In this document: positions 17,479 through 29,409 of the stretch, one piece after another
Position numbering within the stretch: position 1 is the first letter of the stretch
Layout of the letters: every line of letters starts with the position of its first letter
Origin: Saccharomonospora viridis DSM 43017
GTDB lineage: Bacteria > Actinomycetota > Actinomycetes > Mycobacteriales > Pseudonocardiaceae
Reading direction: 5' to 3'
DNA: 64,000 nucleotides
Assembly (NCBI RefSeq): GCF_000023865.1
Contig: NC_013159.1
Location: forward strand, 1,638,001 to 1,702,000
Position numbers and translations under genes: made by a program
The notes under the pieces: generated by a model
The model's database searches: none
Told to the model about the DNA's origin: nothing
Seen by the model: only the letters and a program-made list of their open reading frames with translations

Positions 17479-18410
17479 GCGCGTAGCTCCCGTCCGGTGA
17501 GTTCGAGGAAGACTTCCTCCAGATCCCGTTTGCCGACATGCAGCTCTTCCGCGAGCACACCCTGCTGGGCGCACCATGACGTCACCGTGGAGATCACCTG
17601 CGGATTCACCGCGCCGTACACCCGGTAGACGCCGGGGGAGGACTCCTTGACGAGGTAGCCCTCGGGCAACGCGGCGGCGAGCAGGTCGGTGTCGAGGCCC
17701 GGTCGTGCGCGGAACCGAAGCTGTGCGTCCTCGGCGTGCTCGGCGGTGAGGGAGCTCGGCGAACCCGAGGCGATCGCTCGACCGCCGTCGACGATCACCA
17801 CCGTGTCGGCCAGTGCCTCGGCCTCCTCCATGAGGTGTGTGGTGAGCAGCACGCTCACGCCGTCGGCGCGCAGGGCGGTGAGCAGATCCCACACCAGGCG
17901 TCGGGCCTGGGGATCCATGCCGGCCGTCGGTTCGTCGAGGAACACCAGCTCCGGACGCCCGACGAGAGCGCACGCCAGCGACAACCGTTGCTGCTGTCCC
18001 CCGGACAGTCGCTTGAACGGGACGCGGCGCACGTCCGAGAGGCCGAGCACGTCGAGCAGCCACGCCGGGTCCAGGGGGTTGGCGGCGCACGACGCCACGA
18101 GCCGGAGCATCTCCTCGGCGCGGACGCCGGGGTAGGCTCCCCCGCCCTGAGGCATGACGCCGATCTTCGGGCGCAGCGCGGCTCCGTCGCGTACAGGGTC
18201 GAGGCCGAGGACCCGTACGGTGCCCTCGTCGGGGCGTTGGAAGCCTTCGCAGATCTCGACGGTGGTCGTCTTGCCCGCTCCGTTGGGACCGAGCAGGGCG
18301 AGCACTGTGGCTCGGGGCATCGTCAAGTCGAGGCCGGAAACGGCCGTGACGGCGCCGAACCGTTTCACCAGCCCGGTGATTTCGACGGCCGTTGCGTTCA
18401 CAACTGACAA
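17475..18410 (-). CDS. ABC exporter ATP-binding protein
   Basis: ATPase of 311 residues with Walker A LGPNGAGKTTTVEI, Q-loop VMPQGGGAYPG, signature LSGGQQQRLSLA, Walker B LVFLDEPTAGMDP and switch histidine in LLTTHLMEEAE. The C-terminal 80 residues carry the extension common in DrrA/CcmA-like exporters. It partners the overlapping permease gene. It begins 15 bp from the mptB stop, so it is probably in one minus-strand transcript with mptB upstream and the permease downstream. Confidence 0.9.
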   Translation of the reverse strand: MSVVNATAVEITGLVKRFGAVTAVSGLDLTMPRATVLALLGPNGAGKTTTVEICEGFQRPDEGTVRVLGLDPVRDGAALRPKIGVMPQGGGAYPGVRAEEMLRLVASCAANPLDPAWLLDVLGLSDVRRVPFKRLSGGQQQRLSLACALVGRPELVFLDEPTAGMDPQARRLVWDLLTALRADGVSVLLTTHLMEEAEALADTVVIVDGGRAIASGSPSSLTAEHAEDAQLRFRARPGLDTDLLAAALPEGYLVKESSPGVYRVYGAVNPQVISTVTSWCAQQGVLAEELHVGKRDLEEVFLELTGRELRA

Positions 18411-18425
18411 GGGTAGACGCGCCGG

Positions 18426-20039
18426 TCAGCGCTCAGTCTTCGGCCTTTCGAGGCGACTGAGGAAGCCGGGGAGTCCGGGCAGCGGTGGAAGACGCAGTAT
18501 CGGGGCGCGCCGCCAGGTGATCAGGACGGCGAGCACGATGACGATCGCCGCCGCGACGTATGCCTGGTGGAGGATGAAGGAGCGGCCGTCGAACGGGCTG
18601 CCCGGTGGTGAGATGACCATGGCCAGTACGGCGCTCACCGCGGTGGCGACGTTGCGGAACCGGGAGGTTCCCGCCGCCGCGGCCAGGGGGATCACCGCCC
18701 ACAGCAGCCACCACGGTTGCATCGAGACGTGCAACATCATGAACGCGCCGAGCGAGACCCCCAGTCCGATGAGCGGGCGGTAGCGCCAGTGGAAGCTGTC
18801 CCACAGGAATTTGACGGTCACCGCGCCCGCCACCGCGTAACCGAGTACGGACAGGATGGCGATGATGGACCCGGTGTGGTTGCCGAGGCCGAGTACGACA
18901 CCGAACACACCGCCGAGTTGACCGAGTTCGGCGGCCGGGGAGACCCAGCTCCACACCTTCGAAGGCGTGTCGAGCGCGCTGATCCAGCCGAGGCCGAGAC
19001 CGGTGGCGAAACCGATCGCGAGCGTCACCGTGACGAAGACGACGAGCATCAGCACGGCCGCGGCGGCGAGATCGGCGATACGCCCTTTCCCGCGTCGGGC
19101 GATCATCACGCCGAAGAACCCGAGTGCCACGATGGCGTGGATCTTCACCATCGCCGCTAGTGAGATCACCACGGCGCCGAGCACGATGAAGGTCAGTTCA
19201 CCCTTGGCGCGGGGTGGAGGGGGCTCCCCTTTCACACGCACGGCCAGTCGGCGCATCCCGAGTTCCAGGCCTGCGAGCATGAGGCCGATGGCGAGCGACT
19301 CGTTGTGAGCGCCCGCCACGAGGTGGAACAGCACGAGGGGGTTGGCCGCGCCCAGCCAGAGCGCCGTGCCGGGCGCCACACCGCAGCGGCGGGCCAGCCG
19401 GGGCAAGGCCCAGACGATGAGACCGAATCCGACGAGCGCCACCAGCCGTTGCAGCAGGACGCCCACGGCCACGTTGGTGCCCGCGATGCCGGTCAGCCAG
19501 CTGCCGATCTCCAGAAACAGCGGCCCGTACGGGGCGGGGGTGTCGCGCCACATGTTGGACACGCCGGAGGTGAACGGGTCCGCCACGCCCAACGCCTCGG
19601 CGGGACCGAGGGCGTACGGGTCGAAGCCGCGTCGGACGATCTCGCTCTGGGCGAGATAGCTGTAGACGTCCCGGGAGAACAGGGGCGGGATGACCATCAG
19701 CGGCAGCACCCAGGGCAGGAGGGTGCGCAGCACCTGGCCCTGGGTGGCGATGCGGTCGCGGCCCGGCCTGGCGAACCGGCCCAGCCACAGCCACGCGATC
19801 ACCATCATTCCCATGCCGGTGTACGCGATCGCCACCGAAACGGTGGGAATGCGGGTGAACAAACGGAGTACCGGTATCTCCAGCACCGGGTTGAGGACCG
19901 GTGCCGCTCCGGCGCCGAGTGAACCGAACGCCAGAAGTAGCGCTCCGACGATGCCGAAACGTTGCACAACCCCCAGCGCGCGGGTCTCATCGGCGTCGAG
20001 CGGTTCCGTCCGCCCGGAGTTGGCCGGTGAGCGTGTCAT
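18426..20039 (-). CDS. mptB: Polyprenol-phosphomannose-dependent alpha-1,6-mannosyltransferase
   Basis: GT-C type membrane glycosyltransferase of 537 residues with more than ten hydrophobic segments, acting on the outer face of the membrane to extend the alpha-1,6-mannan core of lipoglycans. The first loop motif FSRDVYSYLAQSEIVRRGFD includes the acidic residue typical of the family; AGAHNESLAIGLMLAGLE and SMQPWWLLWAVIPLAA are also recognisable. ATG before TRSPANSGR is preceded by AGGGCGGG. Located next to the ABC exporter and divergent from sufR, exactly as Rv1459c in M. tuberculosis. Confidence 0.88.
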   Translation of the reverse strand: MTRSPANSGRTEPLDADETRALGVVQRFGIVGALLLAFGSLGAGAAPVLNPVLEIPVLRLFTRIPTVSVAIAYTGMGMMVIAWLWLGRFARPGRDRIATQGQVLRTLLPWVLPLMVIPPLFSRDVYSYLAQSEIVRRGFDPYALGPAEALGVADPFTSGVSNMWRDTPAPYGPLFLEIGSWLTGIAGTNVAVGVLLQRLVALVGFGLIVWALPRLARRCGVAPGTALWLGAANPLVLFHLVAGAHNESLAIGLMLAGLELGMRRLAVRVKGEPPPPRAKGELTFIVLGAVVISLAAMVKIHAIVALGFFGVMIARRGKGRIADLAAAAVLMLVVFVTVTLAIGFATGLGLGWISALDTPSKVWSWVSPAAELGQLGGVFGVVLGLGNHTGSIIAILSVLGYAVAGAVTVKFLWDSFHWRYRPLIGLGVSLGAFMMLHVSMQPWWLLWAVIPLAAAAGTSRFRNVATAVSAVLAMVISPPGSPFDGRSFILHQAYVAAAIVIVLAVLITWRRAPILRLPPLPGLPGFLSRLERPKTER

Positions 20040-20147
20040 GATCCCGCCCTTGCCCACAATCACGGTGGTGAGCGTATCGACTCCCCATGTCGCGTGAGTC
20101 GGGTCACTCGGTCATGGAGCGCCTTTGCCGCCCTCACGGAAATACGA

Positions 20148-20162
20148 CACAATTATGTTGTG
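20148..20162 (+). promoter_or_regulatory. Candidate SufR operator at the sufR start
   Basis: CACAA-TTATG-TTGTG, a 15-bp element with perfect 5-bp arms, overlaps the GTG start of sufR. A possible -10 (TACGAC, 20143-20148) lies just before it, so bound repressor would block RNA polymerase or the start. Autoregulation by SufR from a palindrome near its own start is known for other members; that this palindrome is the site is inference. Confidence 0.45.
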
Positions 20163-20969
20163 AAAAAGCAGGGGACGTCCGGACAGCGCGGCGGCAAGCC
20201 ATCCGCCGTGTCGGCTGCCCCTGCGCACGTGACGGCCGAGGGTAGAACCCGACACGAGATCGCCCGGCTTCTGCTGGAGCAGGGACCGCTGTCGGCCGTG
20301 GCCGTCGCTGAACAGTTGGGCATCAGTGCCACGGCGGTGCGTCGCCATCTCGATGTGCTGGTAGCCGACAACGAGGCACAGACGCGCCAAGCCCCCCGCA
20401 AGGGGCGTCGAGGCCGCGGTAGACCCGCCAAGCTGTTCCTGCTCACCGAGCAGGGTAGGGCCCGGTTCGGGCACGCCTACGACGACCTTGCCGTCGCGGC
20501 CATTCGGTTCCTCGCCGAGCACGCCGGGGAGCAAGCCGTCAGGGCGTTCGCGCAGCGGCGGGTGTCGGCGCTCGTGGGGCCGTATCGAGAAGCCGTGACG
20601 CGGCACTCGGGCACGACCTCGAGAGCCGAGGCTTTGGCCAACGCTCTCACCAGGGAGGGCTACGCTGCGTCGACCCGCATGGTGAGAACACCGGGAACGG
20701 CCGCGGCGACGGGTGCGCAACTGTGCCAGCATCACTGTCCGGTCGCGCACGTGGCAGCTGAGTTCCCGCAGCTGTGCGAGGCGGAGACCGCGGCATTCGC
20801 CGAGCTGCTCGGTACACACGTGCAGCGGCTGGCGACGATCGCACGCGGCGACGCCGCGTGTACCACGCACGTACCCGCCGACCCGGTGGGTAGTGAAGGG
20901 AGACGTCGGCACACGTTGCAGAACGTGGACGTTGACAGTGCAACCTCGAACGGAGGGACATCCGCATGA
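20160..20969 (+). CDS. sufR: SUF operon iron-sulfur repressor
   Basis: Senses Fe-S status and represses the following suf genes when its cluster is intact. The 269-residue product has an ArsR/DeoR-like winged helix (residues about 30-95, [17 protein letters not shown] as the recognition region). The C-terminal cluster-binding Cys189, Cys193 and Cys206 lie in [22 protein letters not shown] at 20160 is chosen because a palindrome and promoter-like elements end there; an upstream GTG at 20094 lies too close to mptB. The stop overlaps sufB by four bases (ATGA). Confidence 0.9.
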   Translation: MKKQGTSGQRGGKPSAVSAAPAHVTAEGRTRHEIARLLLEQGPLSAVAVAEQLGISATAVRRHLDVLVADNEAQTRQAPRKGRRGRGRPAKLFLLTEQGRARFGHAYDDLAVAAIRFLAEHAGEQAVRAFAQRRVSALVGPYREAVTRHSGTTSRAEALANALTREGYAASTRMVRTPGTAAATGAQLCQHHCPVAHVAAEFPQLCEAETAAFAELLGTHVQRLATIARGDAACTTHVPADPVGSEGRRRHTLQNVDVDSATSNGGTSA

Positions 20970-22414
20970 CTGCCGCTGCCGAGCAGCGCAATCCCACCAC
21001 CGAGCCGCTGAGCCAGGAAGAGACCATTGAGTCTCTGGGCAAGTACGCGTTCGGCTGGGCCGACCCCGACCCCGCGGGGGCGAGCGCGCGCCGAGGACTG
21101 AACGAAGAGGTCGTCCGCGACATCTCCGCGAAGAAGTCCGAACCGGACTGGATGCTCGAAACCCGACTGAAGGCGCTCAAGCTGTTCGAGCGCAAGCCGA
21201 TGCCGAACTGGGGCGCCGACCTGTCGGGCATCGACTTCGACAACATCAAGTACTTCGTACGGTCCACCGAGAAGCAGGCCACGAGCTGGGACGAGCTTCC
21301 GCCGGACATCAAGAACACCTACGACAAGCTCGGCATCCCGGAGGCGGAGAAGCAGCGCCTCATCGCCGGTGTGGCCGCGCAGTACGAGTCGGAGGTCGTC
21401 TACCACCAGATCCGCGAGGACCTGGAGAAGCAGGGCGTCATCTTCCTGGACACCGACACCGGCCTCAAGGAGCACCCGGAGCTGTTCAAGGAGTACTTCG
21501 GCTCCGTCATCCCGGCGGGTGACAACAAGTTCTCCGCGCTGAACACGGCCGTGTGGTCGGGCGGATCGTTCATCTACGTGCCGCCGGGCGTCCACGTCGA
21601 CATCCCGCTGCAGGCCTACTTCCGGATCAACACCGAGAACATGGGCCAGTTCGAGCGGACGCTGATCATCGTCGACGAGGGTGCCTACGTGCACTACGTC
21701 GAGGGGTGCACCGCTCCGATCTACAAATCGGACTCGCTGCACTCGGCCGTGGTCGAGATCATCGTGAAGAAGGGTGCCCGCTGCCGCTACACGACGATCC
21801 AGAACTGGTCGAACAACGTCTACAACCTGGTCACCAAGCGGGCCAAGGCCGAAGAGGGCGCCACCATGGAGTGGATCGACGGCAACATCGGCTCCAAGGT
21901 GACGATGAAGTACCCGTCGGTGTTCCTCATGGGCGAGCACGCCAAGGGTGAGGTCCTCTCGGTCGCGTTCGCCGGTGAGGGGCAGCACCAGGACGCGGGT
22001 GCGAAGATGGAGCACCTGGCGCCGAACACGTCCTCGACGATCGTGTCCAAGTCGGTCGCACGCGGCGGTGGCCGTACCTCGTACCGCGGCCTGGTGAGGG
22101 TCGCCAAGCGGGCGCACAACTCCAAGTCCAATGTCGAGTGTGACGCGCTGCTGGTGGACACGATCTCGCGCTCGGACACCTACCCCTACGTCGACATCCG
22201 CAACGACGAGGTGTCCATGGGCCACGAGGCCACGGTGTCCAAGGTCAGCGAGGACCAGCTCTTCTACCTGATGTCGCGAGGCCTCAGCGAGGAAGAGGCC
22301 ATGGCCATGGTGGTGCGCGGGTTCGTCGAGCCCATCGCGCGTGAGCTGCCGATGGAATACGCGCTCGAACTGAACCGCCTGATCGAACTGCAGATGGAAG
22401 GAAGCGTCGGCTGA
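20966..22414 (+). CDS. sufB: Fe-S cluster scaffold subunit SufB
   Basis: Forms the SufBCD scaffold on which Fe-S clusters are built; SufB receives sulfur from SufS/SufU. The 482-residue product has the normal family length and the conserved core [40 protein letters not shown] and [16 protein letters not shown]. It is uninterrupted: there is no intein, unlike the M. tuberculosis homologue. It starts inside the sufR stop codon and is followed after one base by sufD. Confidence 0.97.
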   Translation: MTAAAEQRNPTTEPLSQEETIESLGKYAFGWADPDPAGASARRGLNEEVVRDISAKKSEPDWMLETRLKALKLFERKPMPNWGADLSGIDFDNIKYFVRSTEKQATSWDELPPDIKNTYDKLGIPEAEKQRLIAGVAAQYESEVVYHQIREDLEKQGVIFLDTDTGLKEHPELFKEYFGSVIPAGDNKFSALNTAVWSGGSFIYVPPGVHVDIPLQAYFRINTENMGQFERTLIIVDEGAYVHYVEGCTAPIYKSDSLHSAVVEIIVKKGARCRYTTIQNWSNNVYNLVTKRAKAEEGATMEWIDGNIGSKVTMKYPSVFLMGEHAKGEVLSVAFAGEGQHQDAGAKMEHLAPNTSSTIVSKSVARGGGRTSYRGLVRVAKRAHNSKSNVECDALLVDTISRSDTYPYVDIRNDEVSMGHEATVSKVSEDQLFYLMSRGLSEEEAMAMVVRGFVEPIARELPMEYALELNRLIELQMEGSVG

Positions 22415-22415
22415 G

Positions 22416-23591
22416 ATGACAGTGGCCGAGAACAACGCTGGCGCCACCGCGGCCGCGGCGGAAGCGGTGGTGCCGGCCCTGAGCCGTGGGGAACGGTTCA
22501 CCTCCTACGACGTCCAGGCCTTCGAGGTGCCCAGCGGGCGGGAAGAGAACTGGCGGTTCACCCCGCTCAAGCGGTTGCGCGGGTTGCACGACGGCACCGC
22601 GGCCGCCACGGGCGAGGTCAAGATCGACGCGGAGACCGCGCCCGAGGTCACGGTGGAGACGGTCGGGCGGGACGACGCGCGACTCGGCGAGGCGGGTGTC
22701 CCCAGCGACCGGATCGCGGCGCAGGCGTACTCCTCGTTCCAGACGGCGACCGTGGTGACCGTGCCCAAGAACACCAAGGCCTCCAAGCCTTCGGTGGTGC
22801 GGGTGAACGGCCCCGGTGAGGGCAAGACGGCCTACGGACACCTGCAGGTCCGTGCCGAGCCGTTCGCCGAAGCGGCGGTCGTGCTCGACCACGTCGGTTC
22901 CGGCACCTACGCCGACAACGTCGAGTTCGTCATCGGTGACGGCGCTCAGCTCACCGTGGTGAGCGTGCAGGACTGGGCGGACGACGCCGTGCACGTCTCC
23001 GAACAGCACCTGCGTTTGGGGCGGGACGCGCGACTCAAGCACATCGTCGTCACCCTCAGCGGCGATCTGGTGCGGGTGAGCCCGACGGCCACGTTCGCCG
23101 GACCCGGCGGTGACGTCGAGATGCTCGGGCTGTACTTCGCCGATGCGGGACAACACCAGGAACACCGGCTGTTCGTGGACCACGCGGTGCCCCACTGCTC
23201 GTCCAACGTGCTCTACAAGGGCGCGTTGCAGGGCGACGACGCGCGTACGGTCTGGATCGGTGACGTGCTGATCCGGGCGGCCGCGGAAGGCACCGAGACG
23301 TTCGAGCTCAACCGCAACCTGGTGCTCACCGACGGTGCTCGCGCCGACTCGGTGCCGAACCTGGAGATCGAGACGGGCGAGATCGCCAAGGCGGGCCACG
23401 CCAGCACAACGGGAAGGTTCGACGACGAGCAGCTGTTCTATCTGCAGTCTCGGGGAATCGAGGAGGAAGAGGCGCGCAGGTTGGTCGTGCGTGGCTTCTT
23501 CTACGAGATCCTCATGAAGATCGACATTCCTGAGGTGCGTGAGCGGCTCGAAGCCGCGATCGAGGACGAACTGCAGGCGATCGGCGCCTGA
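22416..23591 (+). CDS. sufD: Fe-S cluster assembly protein SufD
   Basis: SufB paralogue that completes the SufBC2D scaffold and is needed for iron acquisition. Its 391 residues share the beta-helix core with SufB. Markers are [19 protein letters not shown] near the start, [19 protein letters not shown] and [20 protein letters not shown] near the C-terminus, where the histidines are conserved. ATG lies one base after the sufB stop, so translation is coupled. Confidence 0.95.
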   Translation: MTVAENNAGATAAAAEAVVPALSRGERFTSYDVQAFEVPSGREENWRFTPLKRLRGLHDGTAAATGEVKIDAETAPEVTVETVGRDDARLGEAGVPSDRIAAQAYSSFQTATVVTVPKNTKASKPSVVRVNGPGEGKTAYGHLQVRAEPFAEAAVVLDHVGSGTYADNVEFVIGDGAQLTVVSVQDWADDAVHVSEQHLRLGRDARLKHIVVTLSGDLVRVSPTATFAGPGGDVEMLGLYFADAGQHQEHRLFVDHAVPHCSSNVLYKGALQGDDARTVWIGDVLIRAAAEGTETFELNRNLVLTDGARADSVPNLEIETGEIAKAGHASTTGRFDDEQLFYLQSRGIEEEEARRLVVRGFFYEILMKIDIPEVRERLEAAIEDELQAIGA

Positions 23592-23634
23592 ACCACCCGA
23601 AGCTTCCCGCTACCGAAGAAAGAAACGAAGAAGC

Positions 23635-25728
<2,094 letters not shown>

Positions 25729-25729
<1 letters not shown>

Positions 25730-26181
25730 TGGATCTGGAATCCATGTACCAGGAGATCATCCTGGACCACTACAAGAATCCGCACGCCCGTGGGCTGCGG
25801 GAGCCATACGATGCTGAGTCCTTCCAGGTGAACCCCACCTGTGGGGATGAGGTGACCCTGCGGGTTCGCCTCGACGGTGACACCGTCGCCGATGTGTCCT
25901 ACGAAGGGCAGGGTTGCTCGATCAGTCAGGCGTCGACCTCGGTGCTGACGGACCTCGTGATCGGACGTTCGGTCGACGAGGCGTTGGCGAAGCTCGAGGC
26001 GTTCACCGAGCTGATGCAGGGCCGTGGGGAAGTCGAACCCGACGAGGACGTGTTGGAGGACGGCGTCGCGTTCGCCGGTGTGGCGAAATACCCCGCCCGA
26101 GTGAAATGTGCCTTGCTCGGTTGGATGGCTTTCAAGGACGCTGTGGGCAGGACGTCGACCAGTGAGGTGACATCACCATGA
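25729..26181 (+). CDS. sufU: Zinc-dependent sulfurtransferase SufU
   Basis: Accepts sulfur from SufS by Zn-ligand exchange and delivers it to SufB. The 150-residue IscU-fold protein retains the Zn ligands Cys38 and Asp40 (NPTCGDEV), Cys63 (EGQGCSISQAS) and Cys127 (VKCALLGW), and the 18-21 residue insertion that separates SufU from IscU. Starts within the sufS stop (TGATG) and ends overlapping the next gene by four bases. Confidence 0.95.
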
Positions 26182-26582
26182 CCGAAACCGAGACGCCCGA
26201 GCACCGTGAGGGACGTACGGCGGCGGACCTGCCGGAGCAGGCGCAGTCCGCTCCCAACGGAGACGTGGCCAAGATCGAGGACATCGAAGAGGCCATGCGC
26301 GACGTCGTGGACCCCGAGCTGGGGATCAACGTCGTCGACCTCGGACTCGTCTACGACATCCGAGTGGACGAGGACAACACGGCCACCATCGACATGACGT
26401 TGACCTCGGCCGCGTGTCCGCTGACCGACGTCATCGAGGACCAGACGGCATCGGTGCTGACCGGGCCGAACGGGGTGGTGAAGGACTACCGGATCAACTG
26501 GGTCTGGATGCCGCCGTGGGGCCCGGAGAAGATCACTGAGGAGGGTCGGGAGCAGTTGAGGGCGCTGGGCTTCACAGTCTGA
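26178..26582 (+). CDS. sufT: SufT-like MIP18 (DUF59) metal-sulfur assembly factor
   Basis: Small acidic protein of 134 residues. The first 30 are low-complexity, followed by a DUF59 domain: IEEAMRDVVDPELGINVVDL, MTLTSAACPLTD with the conserved Cys, and NWVWMPPWGPEKITEEGRE at the end. Homologues assist maturation of Fe-S proteins. Last gene of the SUF operon (overlap ATGA with sufU), followed by a strong terminator. M. tuberculosis has the same gene at the same position (Rv1466). Confidence 0.92.
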   Translation: MTETETPEHREGRTAADLPEQAQSAPNGDVAKIEDIEEAMRDVVDPELGINVVDLGLVYDIRVDEDNTATIDMTLTSAACPLTDVIEDQTASVLTGPNGVVKDYRINWVWMPPWGPEKITEEGREQLRALGFTV

Positions 26583-26610
26583 GCCCTCGGCCACAGCTTC
26601 TTCGGCAACG

Positions 26611-26660
26611 ACCGCGGGCACGTCGACGGGTTTCCATCCGTCGACGTGCCCGCGGTTTTT
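26611..26660 (+). terminator. Intrinsic terminator of the SUF operon
   Basis: A perfect 19-bp stem (26611-26629 with 26638-26656; arm ACCGCGGGCACGTCGACGG) and 8-base loop are followed directly by TTTT. This is the clearest rho-independent terminator in the window. It lies 28 bases after the last SUF stop codon and 50 bases before the end of the convergent serine hydrolase gene. Confidence 0.95.
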
Positions 26661-26710
26661 CCGTGTCCACCCGCAGGGGCTGCCGGCCCCGGCGGGTCAG
26701 GGCCGGCGGG

Positions 26711-27814
26711 TCAGGGCCGGTGGTTCAGGCAGGCGTGGAGGGCTGCGAGGAGACGGTTCGCGCGGTCGTCGGTGTCCTCCGGTCGCATTTCGGCGGGGAG
26801 GAACGAGAAGCCCACCTCCGCTTCCGGCCATGCGCCGTGCCGTCCTCCGCCCGCCCCGGAATGCCCGAAGGCGACCTGTGCGGGGCCGTACGTTCCGATC
26901 GGGTCGGGCAGCTCGAAACCGAGACCGAAGTGCACGGGTCGGTCGTTGATGGCGTCGATACCCTCGGCCCACGTGCGTGTGGCCCGGTGCAGCGCGGCCT
27001 GCGGTACCAACGAACCTCCGGCAAGCAGGTCGTAGAACGTGGCCATGGCGCGTGCCGAACCCACCCCGCTTCCGGCCGCCAGTTCCGCGCGCCGATACCG
27101 TTCCGAGTTGATCACCTCGTCCGAGCCCAGCAGGGCACCGTACATGCGGTCGACGATCTTTCGGCGTTCCTCGTCCTGCAGGAACGTGCTGATGCGGTAG
27201 TCGGGCGCACGGACCAGGCGTGCGACACGGGCGTCGACCTCGGGTGGTGTGCCGAGATACAGGTCCAACCCGTAAGGCCGCGCGAACGACTCACGAAGAT
27301 GAGCGGCGACCGAACGACCGGTGGCCCGGCGGATCAACGCGTCGGCGAGATAACCGTAAGTGATCGCGTGGTAGGCGACGCGGGTTCCGGGTGTCCACAG
27401 TGGTTCTTGATTCGCGAGGATCCGTTCCGCCGAAGCGGTGTCCAGGAAGTCGTGTTCACCGTCTACATAGGGCAATCCTGCGGTGTGTGACAGTACATGG
27501 GACACGCGTACGTCGTCACGTCGGAACTCGGGCCAGTGCTTCTGCGCCGGAGCGTCAGGGTCCAATACAGACGAACATTTCGCCGCGACCGCGGCGGTGA
27601 TCCCCTTGGTCCCGGAGAACAGCACGCAGACCGTGTCCGACGACCACGGCCGTCCGGAGACGGGGTCGGCGATCCCGCCCCAAAGATCCACCAGTGTCTC
27701 GCCACGCCGCACCACCGCGAAAGCGGCTCCGGCTCGACTGTCGGCGATGATGTCGTCGAACACGTCGCGGACCTCTTCGAATCCTCGACGAACCGTTCCG
27801 TGTGTGGTGTTCAT
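26711..27814 (-). CDS. Serine hydrolase of the beta-lactamase/esterase EstB type
   Basis: Penicillin-binding-fold hydrolase of 367 residues with no obvious signal peptide, so probably cytoplasmic. The nucleophile motif Ser-x-x-Lys is SGTK in VLFSGTKGITAAV, the second-motif Tyr is in AYHAITYGYLADALI, and a conserved FGHSGAGG lies near the C-terminus. Homologues hydrolyse short esters or amides. It is the last gene of the nine-gene operon and starts inside the ABC ATPase stop (ATGA). Given the operon, de-acylation of imported carnitine esters is a reasonable but unproven guess. The segment after SGTK (AAKCSSVLDPDAP) looks a few residues shorter than in most relatives. Confidence 0.8.
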   Translation of the reverse strand: MNTTHGTVRRGFEEVRDVFDDIIADSRAGAAFAVVRRGETLVDLWGGIADPVSGRPWSSDTVCVLFSGTKGITAAVAAKCSSVLDPDAPAQKHWPEFRRDDVRVSHVLSHTAGLPYVDGEHDFLDTASAERILANQEPLWTPGTRVAYHAITYGYLADALIRRATGRSVAAHLRESFARPYGLDLYLGTPPEVDARVARLVRAPDYRISTFLQDEERRKIVDRMYGALLGSDEVINSERYRRAELAAGSGVGSARAMATFYDLLAGGSLVPQAALHRATRTWAEGIDAINDRPVHFGLGFELPDPIGTYGPAQVAFGHSGAGGGRHGAWPEAEVGFSFLPAEMRPEDTDDRANRLLAALHACLNHRP

Positions 27815-29409
27815 GACGTCATCCTCGGGGTATTGGCCAGTAGTTCGCGCGTGTACGGATGCTGCGGAGCGGTCAGGACCTCCTCGACCGTGCCGCTTTC
27901 CACGATGCACCCGTCGCGCAGCACCGCGATGCGGTCGGCCACGTAACGGGCGAGGGCGATGTTGTGGGTGACGAACAACATCGCCATACCCAGTTCTTCG
28001 CGTAACGAGCACAGCAAATCGATGATCGACGCCTGCACCGACACGTCGAGGGCGGAGGTCACCTCGTCGCACAGCAGCACATCCGGCGTCGTGACGAGCG
28101 CGCGGGCGATGGCCGCACGTTGCCGCTCACCGCCGCTGAGCTGCCCGGGCAGCCGATCGGCCAGTTCCGGGGACAGTCGAACCCGTTCCAGCGTCGCCGC
28201 GACACGCTCACGGCGAGCGGAGCGGTCGAGATCCGTCAGCGTCCTCAGCGGTACTTCCACGGACTGTGCGATGGTGCGCCGCGGATTGAGCGAGGAGAAC
28301 GGACTTTGGAAGACATACTGCACTGCGCGTAACTGTTCGGCGGTGCGTTTGCGTGCCGATGCGGGCAGGGGCTGTCCTGCCAGTTCAACAGTGCCCTCGT
28401 AGTGGTCGGTCAGACCGGCCACGCATCGGGACAGCGTCGTCTTCCCCGAGCCGGACTCGCCGAGCAGCATGAGGCATTCACCGGGGTGGACCCGCAGCTC
28501 CACTGCCTGCAACACCTCCTTGTCGCCATAAGACACCGACAGTCCGGAGACCGACAAGGCGGTCTTGCGTTCAGAAGTCCCAGGCGACGTGATTTCGGCG
28601 TCGAGATGAGGGACCGCGCCGATCAGCTCGCGGGTGTACGGATGCGACGGATTGCGCAGCACCTCGTCCGCCGTCCCGGTCTCGACGATCTCGCCCTGGT
28701 ACATCACGGCGACACGATCGGCCACAGTAGACACGACTGCGAGGTCGTGCGTGATGTAGAGCGCGGCGACACCGTGCTGCGAGGCCAGTCGCGCGACGGT
28801 GCGCAACACCAGGGTCTGGGTCATCACATCGAGACCGGTGGTGGGTTCGTCGAGGACGACGACGCGCGGTCGGCACGCGAACGCCATCGCGATACCGACA
28901 CGTTGCTGCTGTCCGCCGGAGAGTTGATGTGGGTAACGTCGCTGGTATTCGGCGTCCCCGGGAAGCCCGACCTCGGTCAGGACCTCGGCCACCCGCGCGG
29001 CCCGCTCGGCATCGGAGTCGCCGTAGCCGTGGACGTCCAACACCTCACGGATCTGGACGCCGATGCGCAGGGCGGGGTTGAGCGACAACGCCGGGTCCTG
29101 CGGTACGTACGACACGACGCTGCCGCGGAATCGACGGCGGTCGTCCTCCGGCAAGGTCAGCAGATCCACGGCCTCGCCGTCGTGGGGCCGGGCCAGCACG
29201 GTGCCGCCGTCGTGGCGGAGCCCGCGCCGGACGTGGCCGAGCGCGGCCAGGCCCGCCGTGGTCTTCCCCGAGCCGGACTCGCCGACAAGTGCGAGCACCT
29301 CGCCCGGCGCGATGTCGTAGGACACGCCTTTGAGGACAGCGTCCCCGGCGAGTGTGGAGATCCGGAGATCGCTCACGACGAGTGCGTCGCGCAGACCGAC
29401 CTGTGTCAC
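27811..29409 (-). CDS. Dual-ATPase subunit of an oligopeptide-type ABC transporter
   Basis: A single 532-residue protein carries two complete ATPase domains (equivalents of DppD and DppF fused). First domain: Walker A VGESGSGKTTAGLA, signature LSGGQQQRVGIA, Walker B VVVLDEPTTGLD. Second domain: LGESGSGKTTLSRC, LSGGERQRAAIA and LLCDEVTSALD. Both end with the HPYTRELI/HPYTRELL motif of the peptide/nickel uptake family. The start is GTG (TQVGLRDAL) overlapping the permease stop by four bases. It energises the two permeases and binding protein upstream. Confidence 0.93.
   Translation of the reverse strand: MTQVGLRDALVVSDLRISTLAGDAVLKGVSYDIAPGEVLALVGESGSGKTTAGLAALGHVRRGLRHDGGTVLARPHDGEAVDLLTLPEDDRRRFRGSVVSYVPQDPALSLNPALRIGVQIREVLDVHGYGDSDAERAARVAEVLTEVGLPGDAEYQRRYPHQLSGGQQQRVGIAMAFACRPRVVVLDEPTTGLDVMTQTLVLRTVARLASQHGVAALYITHDLAVVSTVADRVAVMYQGEIVETGTADEVLRNPSHPYTRELIGAVPHLDAEITSPGTSERKTALSVSGLSVSYGDKEVLQAVELRVHPGECLMLLGESGSGKTTLSRCVAGLTDHYEGTVELAGQPLPASARKRTAEQLRAVQYVFQSPFSSLNPRRTIAQSVEVPLRTLTDLDRSARRERVAATLERVRLSPELADRLPGQLSGGERQRAAIARALVTTPDVLLCDEVTSALDVSVQASIIDLLCSLREELGMAMLFVTHNIALARYVADRIAVLRDGCIVESGTVEEVLTAPQHPYTRELLANTPRMTS

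Noticed and set aside
21540-21610. Possible intein site in sufB
   Set aside because: The protein runs through the conserved [11 protein letters not shown] region without any insertion.
20732-22501. 589-codon minus-strand open frame opposite sufR-sufB
   Set aside because: Antisense to highly conserved SUF genes; no domain and no ribosome binding site.
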